From Apostichopus japonicus (Eukaryota > Echinodermata > Holothuroidea > Aspidochirotida > Stichopodidae): DNA of 55,000 nt. This document shows, piece by piece, positions 1 through 10,575 of this stretch; the stretch's first letter is position 1, and every line of letters begins with the position of its first letter. The translations under genes were made by a program, and so were the position numbers. Under the pieces are notes generated by a model, which did not search any database, had not been told where the DNA came from, and saw only the letters and a list, made by a program, of their open reading frames with translations. The stretch is from assembly GCF_037975245.1 (NCBI RefSeq), contig NC_092561.1, positions 7,610,001-7,665,000 on the forward strand. The letters are read 5' to 3'.

Positions 1-204
1 AATATTTTAATTTATTTGAGAGTATAAAGAAAATCATTCAGATAGAACGTTATTTAGTAACTAAGTGACATAAACGGACCCTGACACGGGAATATAGTGG
101 TGGTGGTGATCGGGGGGAGGGGGGGGGGGTGTGATTTCGATGGCATCCAATAATGTTTAAAGCATTGATTTCATTCGGATTTCTACACTACTGCACATTG
201 GCTT
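1..204. other. Unassigned AT-rich sequence with a G run
   Basis: No gene is seen here. A run of about 18 bases, almost all G with a single A, lies at 112-129. It follows a short GGT trinucleotide stretch and is the first of many long G or C runs in the window. Confidence 0.6.
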
Positions 205-720
205 GATTCCTTTTCCTTCCCCACCTCTATCCCTCATCTCAAACATGTGTCCCCCGCCTCTACCCACCATATTAAACAGGTGCCTTCATATCTACCTCTC
301 CCCTCCCATCTCAAACATGTGTCCTCCAACCTCTACCCACCATCTCAAACATGTGTCCCCCACCTCTACCCCCATCTCAAACATATGTCCCTCGTCTCTA
401 CCCACCATCTCAAACATATGTCCTCCAACCCCTACCCCTCATCTCACACATGTGTCCTCCACCTCTACCCCCATCTCAAACATGTCCCTCGTCTCTACCC
501 ACCATCTCAAACATATGTCCTCCAACCCCTACCCCTCATCTCAAACATGTGTCCTCCACCTCTACCCCCATCTCAAACATATGTCCTCCAACCCCTACCC
601 CCATCTCAAACATATGTCCTCCACCTCTACTCCCATCTCAAACATATGTCCCCCGCATCTACCCACCACCTCAAACATGTGCCCTCCAACCTCTACCTCC
701 CATCTCAAACAGGTGTCCGA
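205..720. repeat. Minisatellite, ~28-33 bp period, C/T-rich
   Basis: About fifteen imperfect copies of a unit with the core CATCTCAAACATGTGTCC followed by a C/T/A-rich stretch lie head to tail. Copies alternate between ATGTGTCC and ATATGTCC versions, and unit length varies by a few bases. All three forward frames stay open because the unit lacks stop codons, which gives Pro/Ser/His-rich translations. These are repeat artefacts. Flanking sequence shows no splice or promoter signal tying the array to a gene. Confidence 0.92.
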
Positions 721-2513
721 ATACATGCCTTCAGAAAACAAACGCTGCTTCTACACCAATCATATATTTATCCAAATCATAAATTGATTACGATTCGTAT
801 TAAAATATATTTCTTCTTATTTCTATTGAGTGGAGGGGAGGGGGGGGGGGGGTGTTGATACAATCCGAAGCAGCCAATACGATATTTTGCATATTTATTA
901 AATTTTATATTTCATATTCCGTCGACACATGCATCATGAAAAGCGGCAGATTATAAATTTTAAGTGCAAAGTGTGTTCTATATATATATATATATATAGG
1001 TCCTATATGTACATTTGAATATATCATCAACAGAAAACGACTGAGTCAGCAGGACGCGGATTCACATCCCGTCTATATCTGACCTGATAAAAGTCTTGAA
1101 ATCTGTCGAGAATATTCGTATTAATCATTTCCCATACAGTCAGTATTTTGTGGATATTTTTGCTTAAATCTGTTTACATCAGGTAAATATTGCTGTAGTG
1201 TAACATGTTTAAGATAATTAGACGGCTGTCCGACTCCATTAATCTCAAGTCATGTGTTTGTTGACTCACCGTTTTGCATCCTGTTGACGTCATCAGGTAT
1301 CCATGTTGAGCAGAAGACGAAAACAACAAACAAACAAGCAATCAAACAAACACACATGAAGGGTTTCTCCCATTTCACGTCAAAAAAAATATTGCGGATT
1401 TATGGAACAGGTACCTTCTTTGTAGTAAATATTTGATTATAGTTGAGCAACTTACGCCCCCGTTTCTAGAAAGTTCAAGTCATTATATTCCACACCCCCA
1501 TCTGCCCGTTGCTCCAGACACCACATAATTGTGACTCGACAGTTGTGCTGGTATTACGGTTAAAGGTAAATGGACTCTTGTACCTATAAAATCAAAGGTT
1601 TTAAGCCATTTTTTTTTTATAGAATTACTCTATGAGCATGCGTAATGACTCGTGAGTATAATACAAACCATGAGTATATTCTGTGAATCAATACAGGAAA
1701 AAATAAATAAATGTAAAAAAAAAACAATTAAAGAAAAAAAATCAAAAGAATATTTAAATATGTAAATAGAAGATGGATATAAACTCAAAGAAAGTTTCCG
1801 GCGACAAATCTAGTCTGTTTACATGCATTGCATGGGCAACCCCAGGATGAGGGTAAAACTGAAGAAGACTGTGCTCATATATAGATTCGGACGCGCATCC
1901 GAATCCGGGGGTCGGGGAGGGGACGATAGACACATTTATTTTAATAAGCATGGAATTCCACACAGGGGTCGTGGTACCGCCATGGACGGCCGTTTCAACT
2001 CTATACTGTACACATATAGCGAAACAGTTTGACCTATGCATGTTCATAGAACGCAATATCAGTTCACTAATATCGTTTTTACGCAAGACCAATCAACACG
2101 TAAAAATACATACAATTGATGACACTACATAACTAGATATGAACTTTCAGTCGGTGGGGGGGGGGGCAAAAAATGAGGTCATATATATGCCAATAGGCAC
2201 TATATATTACTCATTGCACTCAACGCCAGCTACACAAACAACGATCAATTGATGAAAACCTGACTCTCTCCAAAGACATTGTTTGATAATCTCAGCCGTG
2301 CACGTGAACAAAGTCATTGGCTCTGCTTGTCACGTGGTGCAAATGAACTAACGACGGCAAAATAATATGCAATTCATCCTCCGCATGTGATCATATCGCA
2401 GTTCATTTGATAAAACCAGAGGAATGATGAATAATTAAATAACATTATCTGTAACAATATGATGTGGTGGCGAATATTGGAAACTTGATATGTATGTGTG
2501 ATAATTGGAGAGT
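721..2513. other. Unassigned stretch with short simple repeats
   Basis: No exon with both splice signals and a convincing peptide is visible. Low-complexity content includes a G run at 840-852, a TA dinucleotide tract near 978-998, A-rich stretches around 1700-1745 and a G run near 2156-2166. Confidence 0.5.
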
Positions 2514-2590
2514 GGGGGGGGGGGCGGTGGGGTGGGGTGGGGGGAGATAAAAAGAAAGAAAAGAAAGAAAAGAAATAAATAAATAAATCA
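2514..2590. repeat. G-rich run followed by a GAAA/AAAT simple repeat
   Basis: A G-rich block with GGTGGGGTGGGG-type runs (about 2514-2546) is followed directly by AAAGAAAG and AAATAAAT tetranucleotide repeats. Four or more G tracts of at least three bases lie close together, so a G-quadruplex is possible on the + strand. This is low-complexity sequence, not coding. Confidence 0.8.
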
Positions 2591-2849
2591 AATGTTATGA
2601 TGATGTGTAAATACATATGGTAAATACATTATCCAAAATTGATGATGTTTAATAAGTTATCATAATAATAATTATTGGTAAAGATGACAAAATTAATACG
2701 ATCGCCCAACATGATAGATGAAGTATCACTGATGAATGATTAAAACGAAAATATTGATAAGCGTGATTTTGTTTTGTTGTTATGATCGGTAAATACAAAA
2801 CAGGACATGCAAAAACAAAATAAAAATAATACATGAAATCATAAATTAT

Positions 2850-3030
2850 AATGACGCTGATGCCGACAATGACGTCGACGCTGACCCTGACCCTGACGCT
2901 GTTAACGCTACGCTGACTATGACGTTATAACGCTGACACTGAAAGTTACCATCAACTCTCTGAGCTGACGCTAAGATTTTGGGCTGACCTTGTCGACGAT
3001 GATGACGATGACGGACGATGACGATCCCAC
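2850..3030. repeat. GAC-rich hexamer-like repeat
   Basis: Diverged copies of GACGCT and GACCCT, with GATGAC variants at the 3' end, run through this stretch. The minus strand stays open and gives a Ser/Ala/Gly-rich peptide, typical of a GACGCT repeat rather than a domain. It abuts the candidate minus-strand exon at 3041-3166. Confidence 0.7.
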
Positions 3031-3040
3031 TTAGACTAAC

Positions 3041-3166
3041 CTGTTTTCTGAGAAATTTTTGCTTTCCATTCGGAAAATCCCTCTTGCTTTGCAGTTCATC
3101 GAATTGTGTATCACGGTCAAATCCGACAGTCCCCGGCACTGCTGCTGTGTATAACGTCGTAAATAT
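3041..3166 (-). CDS. Candidate internal exon, phase 0-0, 42 codons, unknown protein
   Basis: On the minus strand a 126-base open segment is bounded by an acceptor-like TTGATCAG before its first base and a donor-like CAG/GTTAGT after its last. It reads exactly 42 codons, from IFTTLYTAAVPGTVGF through to NGKQKFLRKQ. Composition is balanced, with Asp, Phe, Gln and Lys typical of a real protein. The translation turns into a low-complexity Ser/Ala repeat immediately past the donor, as expected if the exon ends there. The polypyrimidine tract is only moderate. No partner exon was found and no family is recognised. A chance open frame remains quite possible. Confidence 0.27.
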
Positions 3167-3189
3167 CTGATCAACACAAAAACCCATAT

Positions 3190-5440
3190 CAACAGTTCAT
3201 AAATCATAGCTTGTTCGACTCTGATAAGACGTTCACTGTGTTATGACTTTTATGCATGGCGACCGATATATTCAAAACAGAATTTTGTAAATATTATGAG
3301 GTAAAAAGTGAAAACGAAATATAATTTAGTTGGGATCATCAAAGTAGTTCTCTTTGTACAAGCAAACCAAAGTAAGAAGAAGAAAAAACCCACATACCTT
3401 CCTAACAAAATATTACAAAAAAGACGTACAAAATGCACTGCTTTTTAAAGTAGTTGCAAAATTCCCAATTTCGGGTATTTTTACCCAAATTAGAATATGC
3501 TACTAACATGAAATTGACATGGATCTGACAAATAAAAAACACACTTTCCAACCGATATTCTAAAAGCATTGCATTTGTATATTAATATTTCGTCGTCCAA
3601 ACACATTCCATTATTGTATTATTAATCGAATCCATACAATTCAAAATCATTAAATTTCAGTACATATTTTCGAATTTTCTTTTCAATTTTACATCGTTTG
3701 GTACGCCTCATGACCAACTCAGCTATAGTGGGGAACGTAAAGAAAATTTGTCCAAAATCAACACACGAGAAAAAAAAAATTGTTTTAATGATAACATATA
3801 TGACATCATTGTTATCTATGTACAGCAAAACTTTTGATATTACGAGTTTTTTCCCCGTCCTTTGTTTTTTTCTTCTCTGTTTCGTAAACCGACCCTGGAC
3901 GAGGGGAAGGTGGGGGGGGGGGGGAGAATCCTGTTATGATGGCGTATTACTATACATCCCCATACACCACCGAAAGTCGAGTCGTGAGTATAGTGTCCGA
4001 TTTTTGATCTCGCCGCCACTAATCAAAGATAGCCCCTCATCTTGTCTCTGTTTACAAAGGCTCTTGTTTACTCAAGGGATCCGTGTTTATGACATTTTGC
4101 ATTTGATTCACCACTGATGGGAAACACTCATGCTTGATATTGTCATCATCATCGGCATATCATATATAGGTATATTACATATCTCCATTGGGAATAATCG
4201 TCAACAATTATAGAAGATTTAAGAGAAGAAAAACAAAACAAAAACAAAATTTCTCTTTGGCACCTTGACAATGGGTTGTTATAGTAATTGTAGTATGCGT
4301 AAGTCACGCACTTTATTGTTGTGAAAAAAGAAAGGAATAACAGTTGGCATAGTTTTATAGGTAAACAGAAGGGCCCCGATGCTCACGAAAGTGTGGCACA
4401 GTTAATAATAAAATGTCACTCTCGATCAAGCATTGATAAATATTACTGGAAGTTTATAATCGATACGTTAAATGCTCTAATTTATCATTTCATACCCAAT
4501 ACAGATCCCTAATACAGGTTTAAAAATGGGGGGGGGGGTGGAAAGTCAGTGGTGTTCAAGTTACCTCCTGTGGTGGCACCACGCCCTCATGAAAATCGTT
4601 GCTGTGAAATTATATGCCGTTATATCCAGGGCCCTCCATTGTCGTGTGGTTCCTATACATTACATACCTGGGAATAATGTGCAGTCCACCCGGACTTCAT
4701 CCTCTTGAAAAATAATCATTAAAATTGAGGGCAAGAGAAACTATGGTGACGGATCCGGGGAAATATGAGATTATAATATTTGTATTTTCATTTCCATAAT
4801 ATTATATACTTATATATTAAAAATTCAGACTGCAAGAAGGGGTTCCGCTAACATAATTGTCTCCGCGGCCTAAAGAACCCTCGATGCCTCCCACTTTAAT
4901 TGGAGTAAATTGTCCACACGTGGATACTAACCGATATAAGTAACAAATGTTTTGTGGTTGGCATTTTATTTTAAGTTTACAACTGAATATATAAAGGCCT
5001 AATGTGTACCTCAAAGATAACCTAGTAAAACATATTTGCTTCAATGGAAATTATTATGTCACTATAGTTGATTGTACGTGTAGTGCAATTTTGGTTGACG
5101 GAGGTAATATACATGTTATATAGTACCGTGAACCATGCATTTGTTTCTGTTAACGATTTAAAGCTAAATAACCTTTTCTATTTGGTGGAATACAACTGCT
5201 CTTCGCGTTTGTTCGGCAAGTTTAAAACAAAATCACCGAGTATTACTCAAATTTAGAATGAAAATAGCCCCCCCCCCCCCCCTCCAGAAAGAAATACGAA
5301 ACCCCCAAGATTTGTTGATCAGATGAAAGGTTCATGATAAAATAATTGGTGAATTCGATTTCGATTCTTAACATTTCGTAGCCCAGACACTTTTTCATTG
5401 AAGTAGGCCTATATCAGTCATCTTCTTCATCTGCATATCA
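3190..5440. other. Unassigned stretch
   Basis: Open frames of 60-140 codons occur on both strands, but none has a recognisable domain, matched splice signals or a convincing start context. G runs lie near 3910-3925 and 4528-4537, and a C run lies at 5268-5282. Confidence 0.5.
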
Positions 5441-5479
5441 ATAACGCAAATACAGACAAAACATAAAAAAAAAACAATT

Positions 5480-6060
5480 AAAAACCGCTTGTATTTGGCG
5501 CTAGAGTGTAACTTACAAAGATAACACTTACAAAGGCAATGCATATAAATTATGCATAACAGAGATAATAAACCGTTAGAAATCCGTCCTTAGCGTAACA
5601 ATACAAAGATAACGCATAATAACGCATACATATAGACAATACACATCAATTACATATTTAGTGACAACATAAAAAAGATAATGAACTGCTCCAAATCTTT
5701 AGTTAGCGCAAGAATATAGCTTGTAAAGACAACGCATATAAACGCATAACACTACACCGCACATGTGTTACACATATAGAGAGAACGCGTGCAAAAGACA
5801 AATAGACCGCTTGAAATTTGTGACGCAAGATTGTAATTTGCAAAGCGGACAACGCTGTGAAACGCATACAAACGCACCGCACATATATGACGCATATAGA
5901 GACAACGCATACAAATGGCAACGCATAAACACAATAGAGACATAAAGACAAATGCATTGAAACGCATTAAAATACCAGCATATGAATTACGCATATATAG
6001 ACAACGTATAAAATAGACAATGGACCACTTGAAATATGTACTTGGCGCAAGATTTTAACT
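5480..6060. repeat. Degenerate tandem array with higher-order organisation
   Basis: Short motifs such as AACGCATA, ATATAGACAA and CAAAGATAACG recur throughout. A longer block, recognisable as ACCGCTTGAAATTTGT followed by GCGCAAGA and TAACTT-like sequence, reappears near 5483, 5571, 5685, 5806 and 6022. This indicates a higher-order unit of variable length (about 90-220 bp) containing the short motifs. Predicted peptides here on the minus strand are Cys/Val/Tyr-rich repeat artefacts. Confidence 0.7.
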
Positions 6061-7030
6061 TTCTTTGGTTCTGGCTAAGCTATATAATTGCTTTACACCA
6101 GTTGCGGAGGTAGAGAGTTCAAACCGGCCGGAGGATTGGGAGGTGGGGTCGGGGGGGGGGTGGGTGGCACACGCGTGCAGGGCAGTATACATATGACTTT
6201 AGGGGACAGAACATAACGTTTTCCCTCATAAATCGTATGGGCCATCGCACTAAGTGAGTAGTTTTCCTATTGCCACATACATGCACAAATAGCCATATAC
6301 GCAATGGTATAGTAATCGTTGCGTAAATGAGCTGGACGTATAGCAGAATGTAACTATAACAAAGACAAAGAAAAAATAGAGTAAATATGGAACATACCAA
6401 AATTATCAATTGAGGCTTTGTTTACGATCAAGTTTTGATATCTTTATTTATTTTATTTTTTTGTATCAAACAAAAGTGTACCGTACCGTATAAAACAACC
6501 TAATTAGTACAGCAATATGTTTTACCATAAACTCCCCTTTGGCTTAAATCCTTTCAACAGCACTTTTACAAGAAACATAACCTCTTTGAGAAAAGATTGG
6601 TGCTTCACGGGGGAGAAACCTGTACCCTTAGGCGCTATAGACCAACTAACATATACGCTATAGTTATGAAAATATCGTGCAAAGAAGTCCTTTAAGGACA
6701 AAATATTTTTTTACAAGAAATAAAGAAAAGAAAAAAAAGGGGGAAAGAGGTAAAGGAAATTATATGTACCCTGTATACACTGTTCGCAATCAAACGGCTG
6801 AAGTTTCTAGGAAATAGAATTATTTGGCTCAAGAGAAATGTCTTTGTATTAGCTCAAGTCGTATGTGTATTTTCTCGTTCATTACAAGAGTGATCTAATA
6901 GTTGGTCATTCTGTCTGTGTGTGTGTGATTTTTTCATTTGATATTGGAGAACTAATCATTCTCAATTTCCCAGAAGCCGGTCCATTAGGCTAGTAGCTCG
7001 TTCGGCGTTATAATTATTGTTCGATTTTGT
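6061..7030. other. Unassigned stretch
   Basis: No recognisable gene. A G-rich run lies near 6140-6165, a GAAA-rich patch near 6715-6745 and a short TG repeat near 6915-6928. Confidence 0.5.
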
Positions 7031-7035
7031 GACAG

Positions 7036-7097
7036 CGTATACTAGTGCTTGTGATAAAGAATTAAGTCACAACTTGGGTGAAAATTTTGTTATCGAG
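7036..7097 (+). other. Candidate 62-base exon of unknown gene
   Basis: The segment starts after a pyrimidine-containing TTGTGACAG acceptor-like site and ends at a perfect GAG/GTAAGT donor. One frame is open through the whole segment (YTSACDKELSHNLGENFVIE). Its length is not a multiple of three. No partner exon or family is recognised, and the peptide alone is too short to judge. It could also be the donor end of a longer non-coding first exon. Confidence 0.2.
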
Positions 7098-7099
7098 GT

Positions 7100-7995
7100 A
7101 AGTCTAATTTTGTTCTTTAATGACGGTTATTTATATACAAACTTAATATCTTTTACATTTTTTGTTTGTTTAAATTTTATTTATTTATTTCTTTCTTATG
7201 GCTTCAGCTTTGTAAAACACAGTACAGCCTGTATACACAACTTGTAAGCAAAATTTCAGTGGTTAAAGGAGTAATGTGCGTGTTTGTAAAATCAACGGAA
7301 CCTGTGACGTATAGGCCTATATGTTTTCTACGTTTTTTATTTCTTTAAAATTTACAATTTAAAGATGTTATTACTTGATTAAAACTAGTTGTTAATCTTC
7401 TGAGGAAAAAAGCCATCGGAAAAATACACATTTAACAGCTTAAGGAATGAAAAGCCAAAAATATGCGTTGATCCAAGAGTGTGGATATTAAAAACACAGT
7501 GGTAATTCCTGTGAATATTTGTGTGACGTTAATAGTTGTATGAGTTTACAGAAATAATCTTTCAGGAACAGCCAAATAAGTAGGTCGGTTCAATCATTGT
7601 CCAATGGTGCCAAAAATGTTGAGGTACTAATTCGGGTCAAAAGTGGAACCAATGTTTGAAAAAAAATATTATGCTGTTGCGATCAATGAGAAGTATAAAC
7701 TCTGTATTCTTGTTGTTGGTTTTTGTATCGTTCTTTGTTTCTAAAAGAGAAAGAATTCACATACATGTTTGAGAGTGAATTGATAATTAGTCGTCTCTTT
7801 CGAGTAATGAATTGAATATAAATTTAAAATCTAAAAAAAAAATCATAAAATCTTGCCAATTAAAGTGTTTTACAAAGTGTATGAAAAAGAATCAGTTTTG
7901 AACTATAGTCAATTTAGTCGCTCTTCTTTGATACGAGACTTATCACCATGGAAACACTCAAAGAACTTATACATGCTGAGACACGTTGTACTAGA
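7100..7995. other. Unassigned AT-rich stretch
   Basis: AT-rich sequence with short open frames only. No domain, RNA gene or repeat family was recognised. Confidence 0.5.
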
Positions 7996-8082
7996 CACCT
8001 TTACACATAACCCTTCTCCTCCCTCTCACCAACCACCCACCCACCCCACCCACCCACCATCCACCCCATCCACCCACCATTA
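7996..8082. repeat. CCACC-rich low-complexity repeat
   Basis: A run of CCACC, CATCCACC and CCCACC units gives a Pro/His/Thr-rich translation, which is an artefact. Confidence 0.85.
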
Positions 8083-9945
8083 GAAGATATGGTAAAGGGT
8101 TATTAACTGGTCACAACACGTGACTGTTTCCGCGCTTTATCGCGGTAACACTAATGGATACGAATGCATAGGAAAGAACCATTGCCTTTTACGGCTGCCT
8201 AGAAACCTAATGAGAACTTAACTCAATATAGGCATATAGACCATTTCTACCACAACTATGAAATGGCATTAGGGAAATGTTTCTTCATATACAATTCGTA
8301 TTCTTCTTAGAATTTCAAAAAAAGAAGGAAAGAAATACGTGAGATGAACAAGGAAGTTTTTATGCATAAATTCTGTTAAAGTTTCGATGCTATATTGATA
8401 CTAAGAACCCATAAAAAATCCCAGGAAATGCAGTTCATAAAAGTTGTTAGTGAAATTTCTTTGTATTTGATGTTGAAAACGAAGTCCACCGACAATTTTG
8501 AACACTTTCCGATGTAGTTTTAGCATGTCACTTACACAGTATAACATTTTATTTGGGCGACAGATTTATTCGAATTGATGATATCATTAAGTATTTACTA
8601 CTAAATGTTTACTTTTTGTAAAAAGGAAAATCTCGGAAGATGGATTTACTTTCACGATTTGTAGCTCTAATCTTAAAGTTTTACGAGGGGTAGGGTTGGA
8701 TGGGGGGGGGGAGGGGGCTGGGTTGCAGAAACAAACCAGAAAAGACAAGGAAAACAATGAGAAAAGCTAGCTCCTCTGTTTATGTTCTCTTTGCAGCTCA
8801 GTTTATTGTACCCTGTCAAAGCCGTCACTGCATGAGTCAGCAAACTGTAGCGAATCGGCAAATCAGCATGGTCTTTCCCTGGTATTATTATAGATCACCA
8901 AATATGCTAGAATATCAAATAATGGTCACACAACTACTTCGTTATGACCTACCATCAAATTATGTTATATCCACGATCTTGATTCCGTACCTCTTCCATG
9001 AAAGAAAAGAAGATTATATATAATTTTCGGGCCTAAAGTGGCAATATTTTCCACCACATCTTGGCTTTTTCGACCTCCAGAAAGGGAGTATAGGTTGGTT
9101 GCATGATTCATCCTTCCCGCACCTCCACTCCCCCACACCCCCCTCTTTCACCTCATAACTCTTACGTGTCACAATATATGTCACCGAAATGTTCCTTTAA
9201 TTTCTTTGTTTAAAATAACAATACGTTTCGCGTCACACAGAAATTCTTTGGGAGCAGACCATAGCCATGTATGTTAATAATCTGTATTGTTGTTGGGTTT
9301 TATCATAAAATAGCATCGAAAAAGTCGATTAAAATCTTTTTTTTTTAAATTTCCCGGTACCAGGAAATGATATCAAATACTTATTATACTTTAAATATCA
9401 TGTATGATTACACACACACTCCAAATCAAAAGAGAAAAAAGTAGAAAACGAAAATGATTTTTCTTGTCTAAAAATAACAAAGCAAAAATTATGGAAGTGG
9501 TTAGTAGGTACCTCTTAGCGTGGCATCGGATATCCTGAGTTGAATGTCTACTGTTAGGCGGGAAGAGAGAGGGTTAGCCACGACCACAGCCAATTACATT
9601 ATTTGTCAAGCTTTTATGAGGGACAGCGGGGCGTTCTACTCGACTGGGGCGGAATCTATTACCGCTTTTCCGAATGAGACGTTTTATCTTAGAGAAAGTA
9701 CCGCTTCATAGTTCATTGTCGCGAAACACCGGAATCCATCTATCTGTCGGTCGAGAAACGTTTTTTTCGCATCGTGTTTAGCAACGGTTTTTGACCCCCT
9801 GAGAAATACTTCTTTAGACCAGGGAGTATTATACCATCTGTCTAATGGCGGACTTTCAGTCTGAGTGGCAGATTTGGAGTACATGTACAACCGCATGAGT
9901 ACACGAGTACAAGTATACAAGTCCTCATTGGCTATACCAATTGTA
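8083..9945. other. Unassigned stretch; weak minus-strand coding-like frame at 9684-9860
   Basis: No gene is established. On the minus strand an open frame ending at 9684 follows a CCACTCAG acceptor-like site near 9861. It reads a mixed-composition peptide (TQTESPPLDRWYNTPWSKEV and onward) up to a stop, which could be a terminal exon or chance. G-rich runs lie near 8700-8720. Confidence 0.3.
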
Positions 9946-10280
9946 GGGATGTGTCCAGGATTTCCTGAGTGCCGGGTATACTGATCGCCGTCCTGGGGGA
10001 GGGGTCTAAGGGGTTAGGGGTGTCCCCCTCCCACTTTGAGAATTTTTTTTTTTCGATTTTTGAAGGTGCTCAGATGCCAAATGCTGGCACTTGTGTAGCT
10101 TTTTAAGCACAATACACAAGTACAAACAATTTTTTTTTCCTTCTTTTTAGTGAAATATATTATTGGTAAAATGATGAAAATAGTGCTGGGCGGGATTCAC
10201 GATTTTTAAGACAGTGCTGGGCGGTAATTTTTAGTGCTGGGTGGGGCCGCCCACTGCCGCTCAGCGTGAGCACATCCCTG
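9946..10280. mobile_element. hAT-like miniature element with imperfect 8-bp target duplication
   Basis: The ends read GGGATGTG at the left and CACATCCCTG at the right, forming short imperfect terminal inverted repeats. They are flanked by CAATTGTA (9938-9945) and CAGTTGTA (10281-10288), an 8-bp duplication with one mismatch. Inside, the block CCTGGGGGAGGGGTCTAAGG with the following GTGTCCCCCTCCC matches the interior of the elements at 37617 and 53410, so the three share an internal module. No transposase frame is present, so it is non-autonomous. Confidence 0.6.
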
Positions 10281-10503
10281 CAGTTGTATACATGTATTAG
10301 TATGAATGAGTACAAGGCTTCTAACTGCGAGTACGATACCTTATCTTATACACTTCAATCTATAAGAGGTTTCCCGAAGTACCCCCTAGTACGAGTACGT
10401 AGTTCAAATGAGTCCATCTGATTAAGTACCAGAGTACATGCAATCATGTTAGAATCAGTGTACCAGAGCGGACTAAATACATGTCTGGTGGGTGGGTACA
10501 CAT

Positions 10504-10575
10504 CATCATACTTCATACTTCATACTTCATACGTCATACCTCATACGTCATACTCCATACTTCATACTTCATACA
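10504..10575. repeat. Heptanucleotide tandem repeat (CATACTT)n
   Basis: About ten copies of CATACTT and one-base variants (CATACGT, CATACCT, CATACTC) lie head to tail. Confidence 0.93.

Noticed and set aside
203-858. Three overlapping Pro/Ser/His-rich open frames
   Set aside because: They are translations of the ~30-bp minisatellite, open in all three frames because the unit lacks stop codons.
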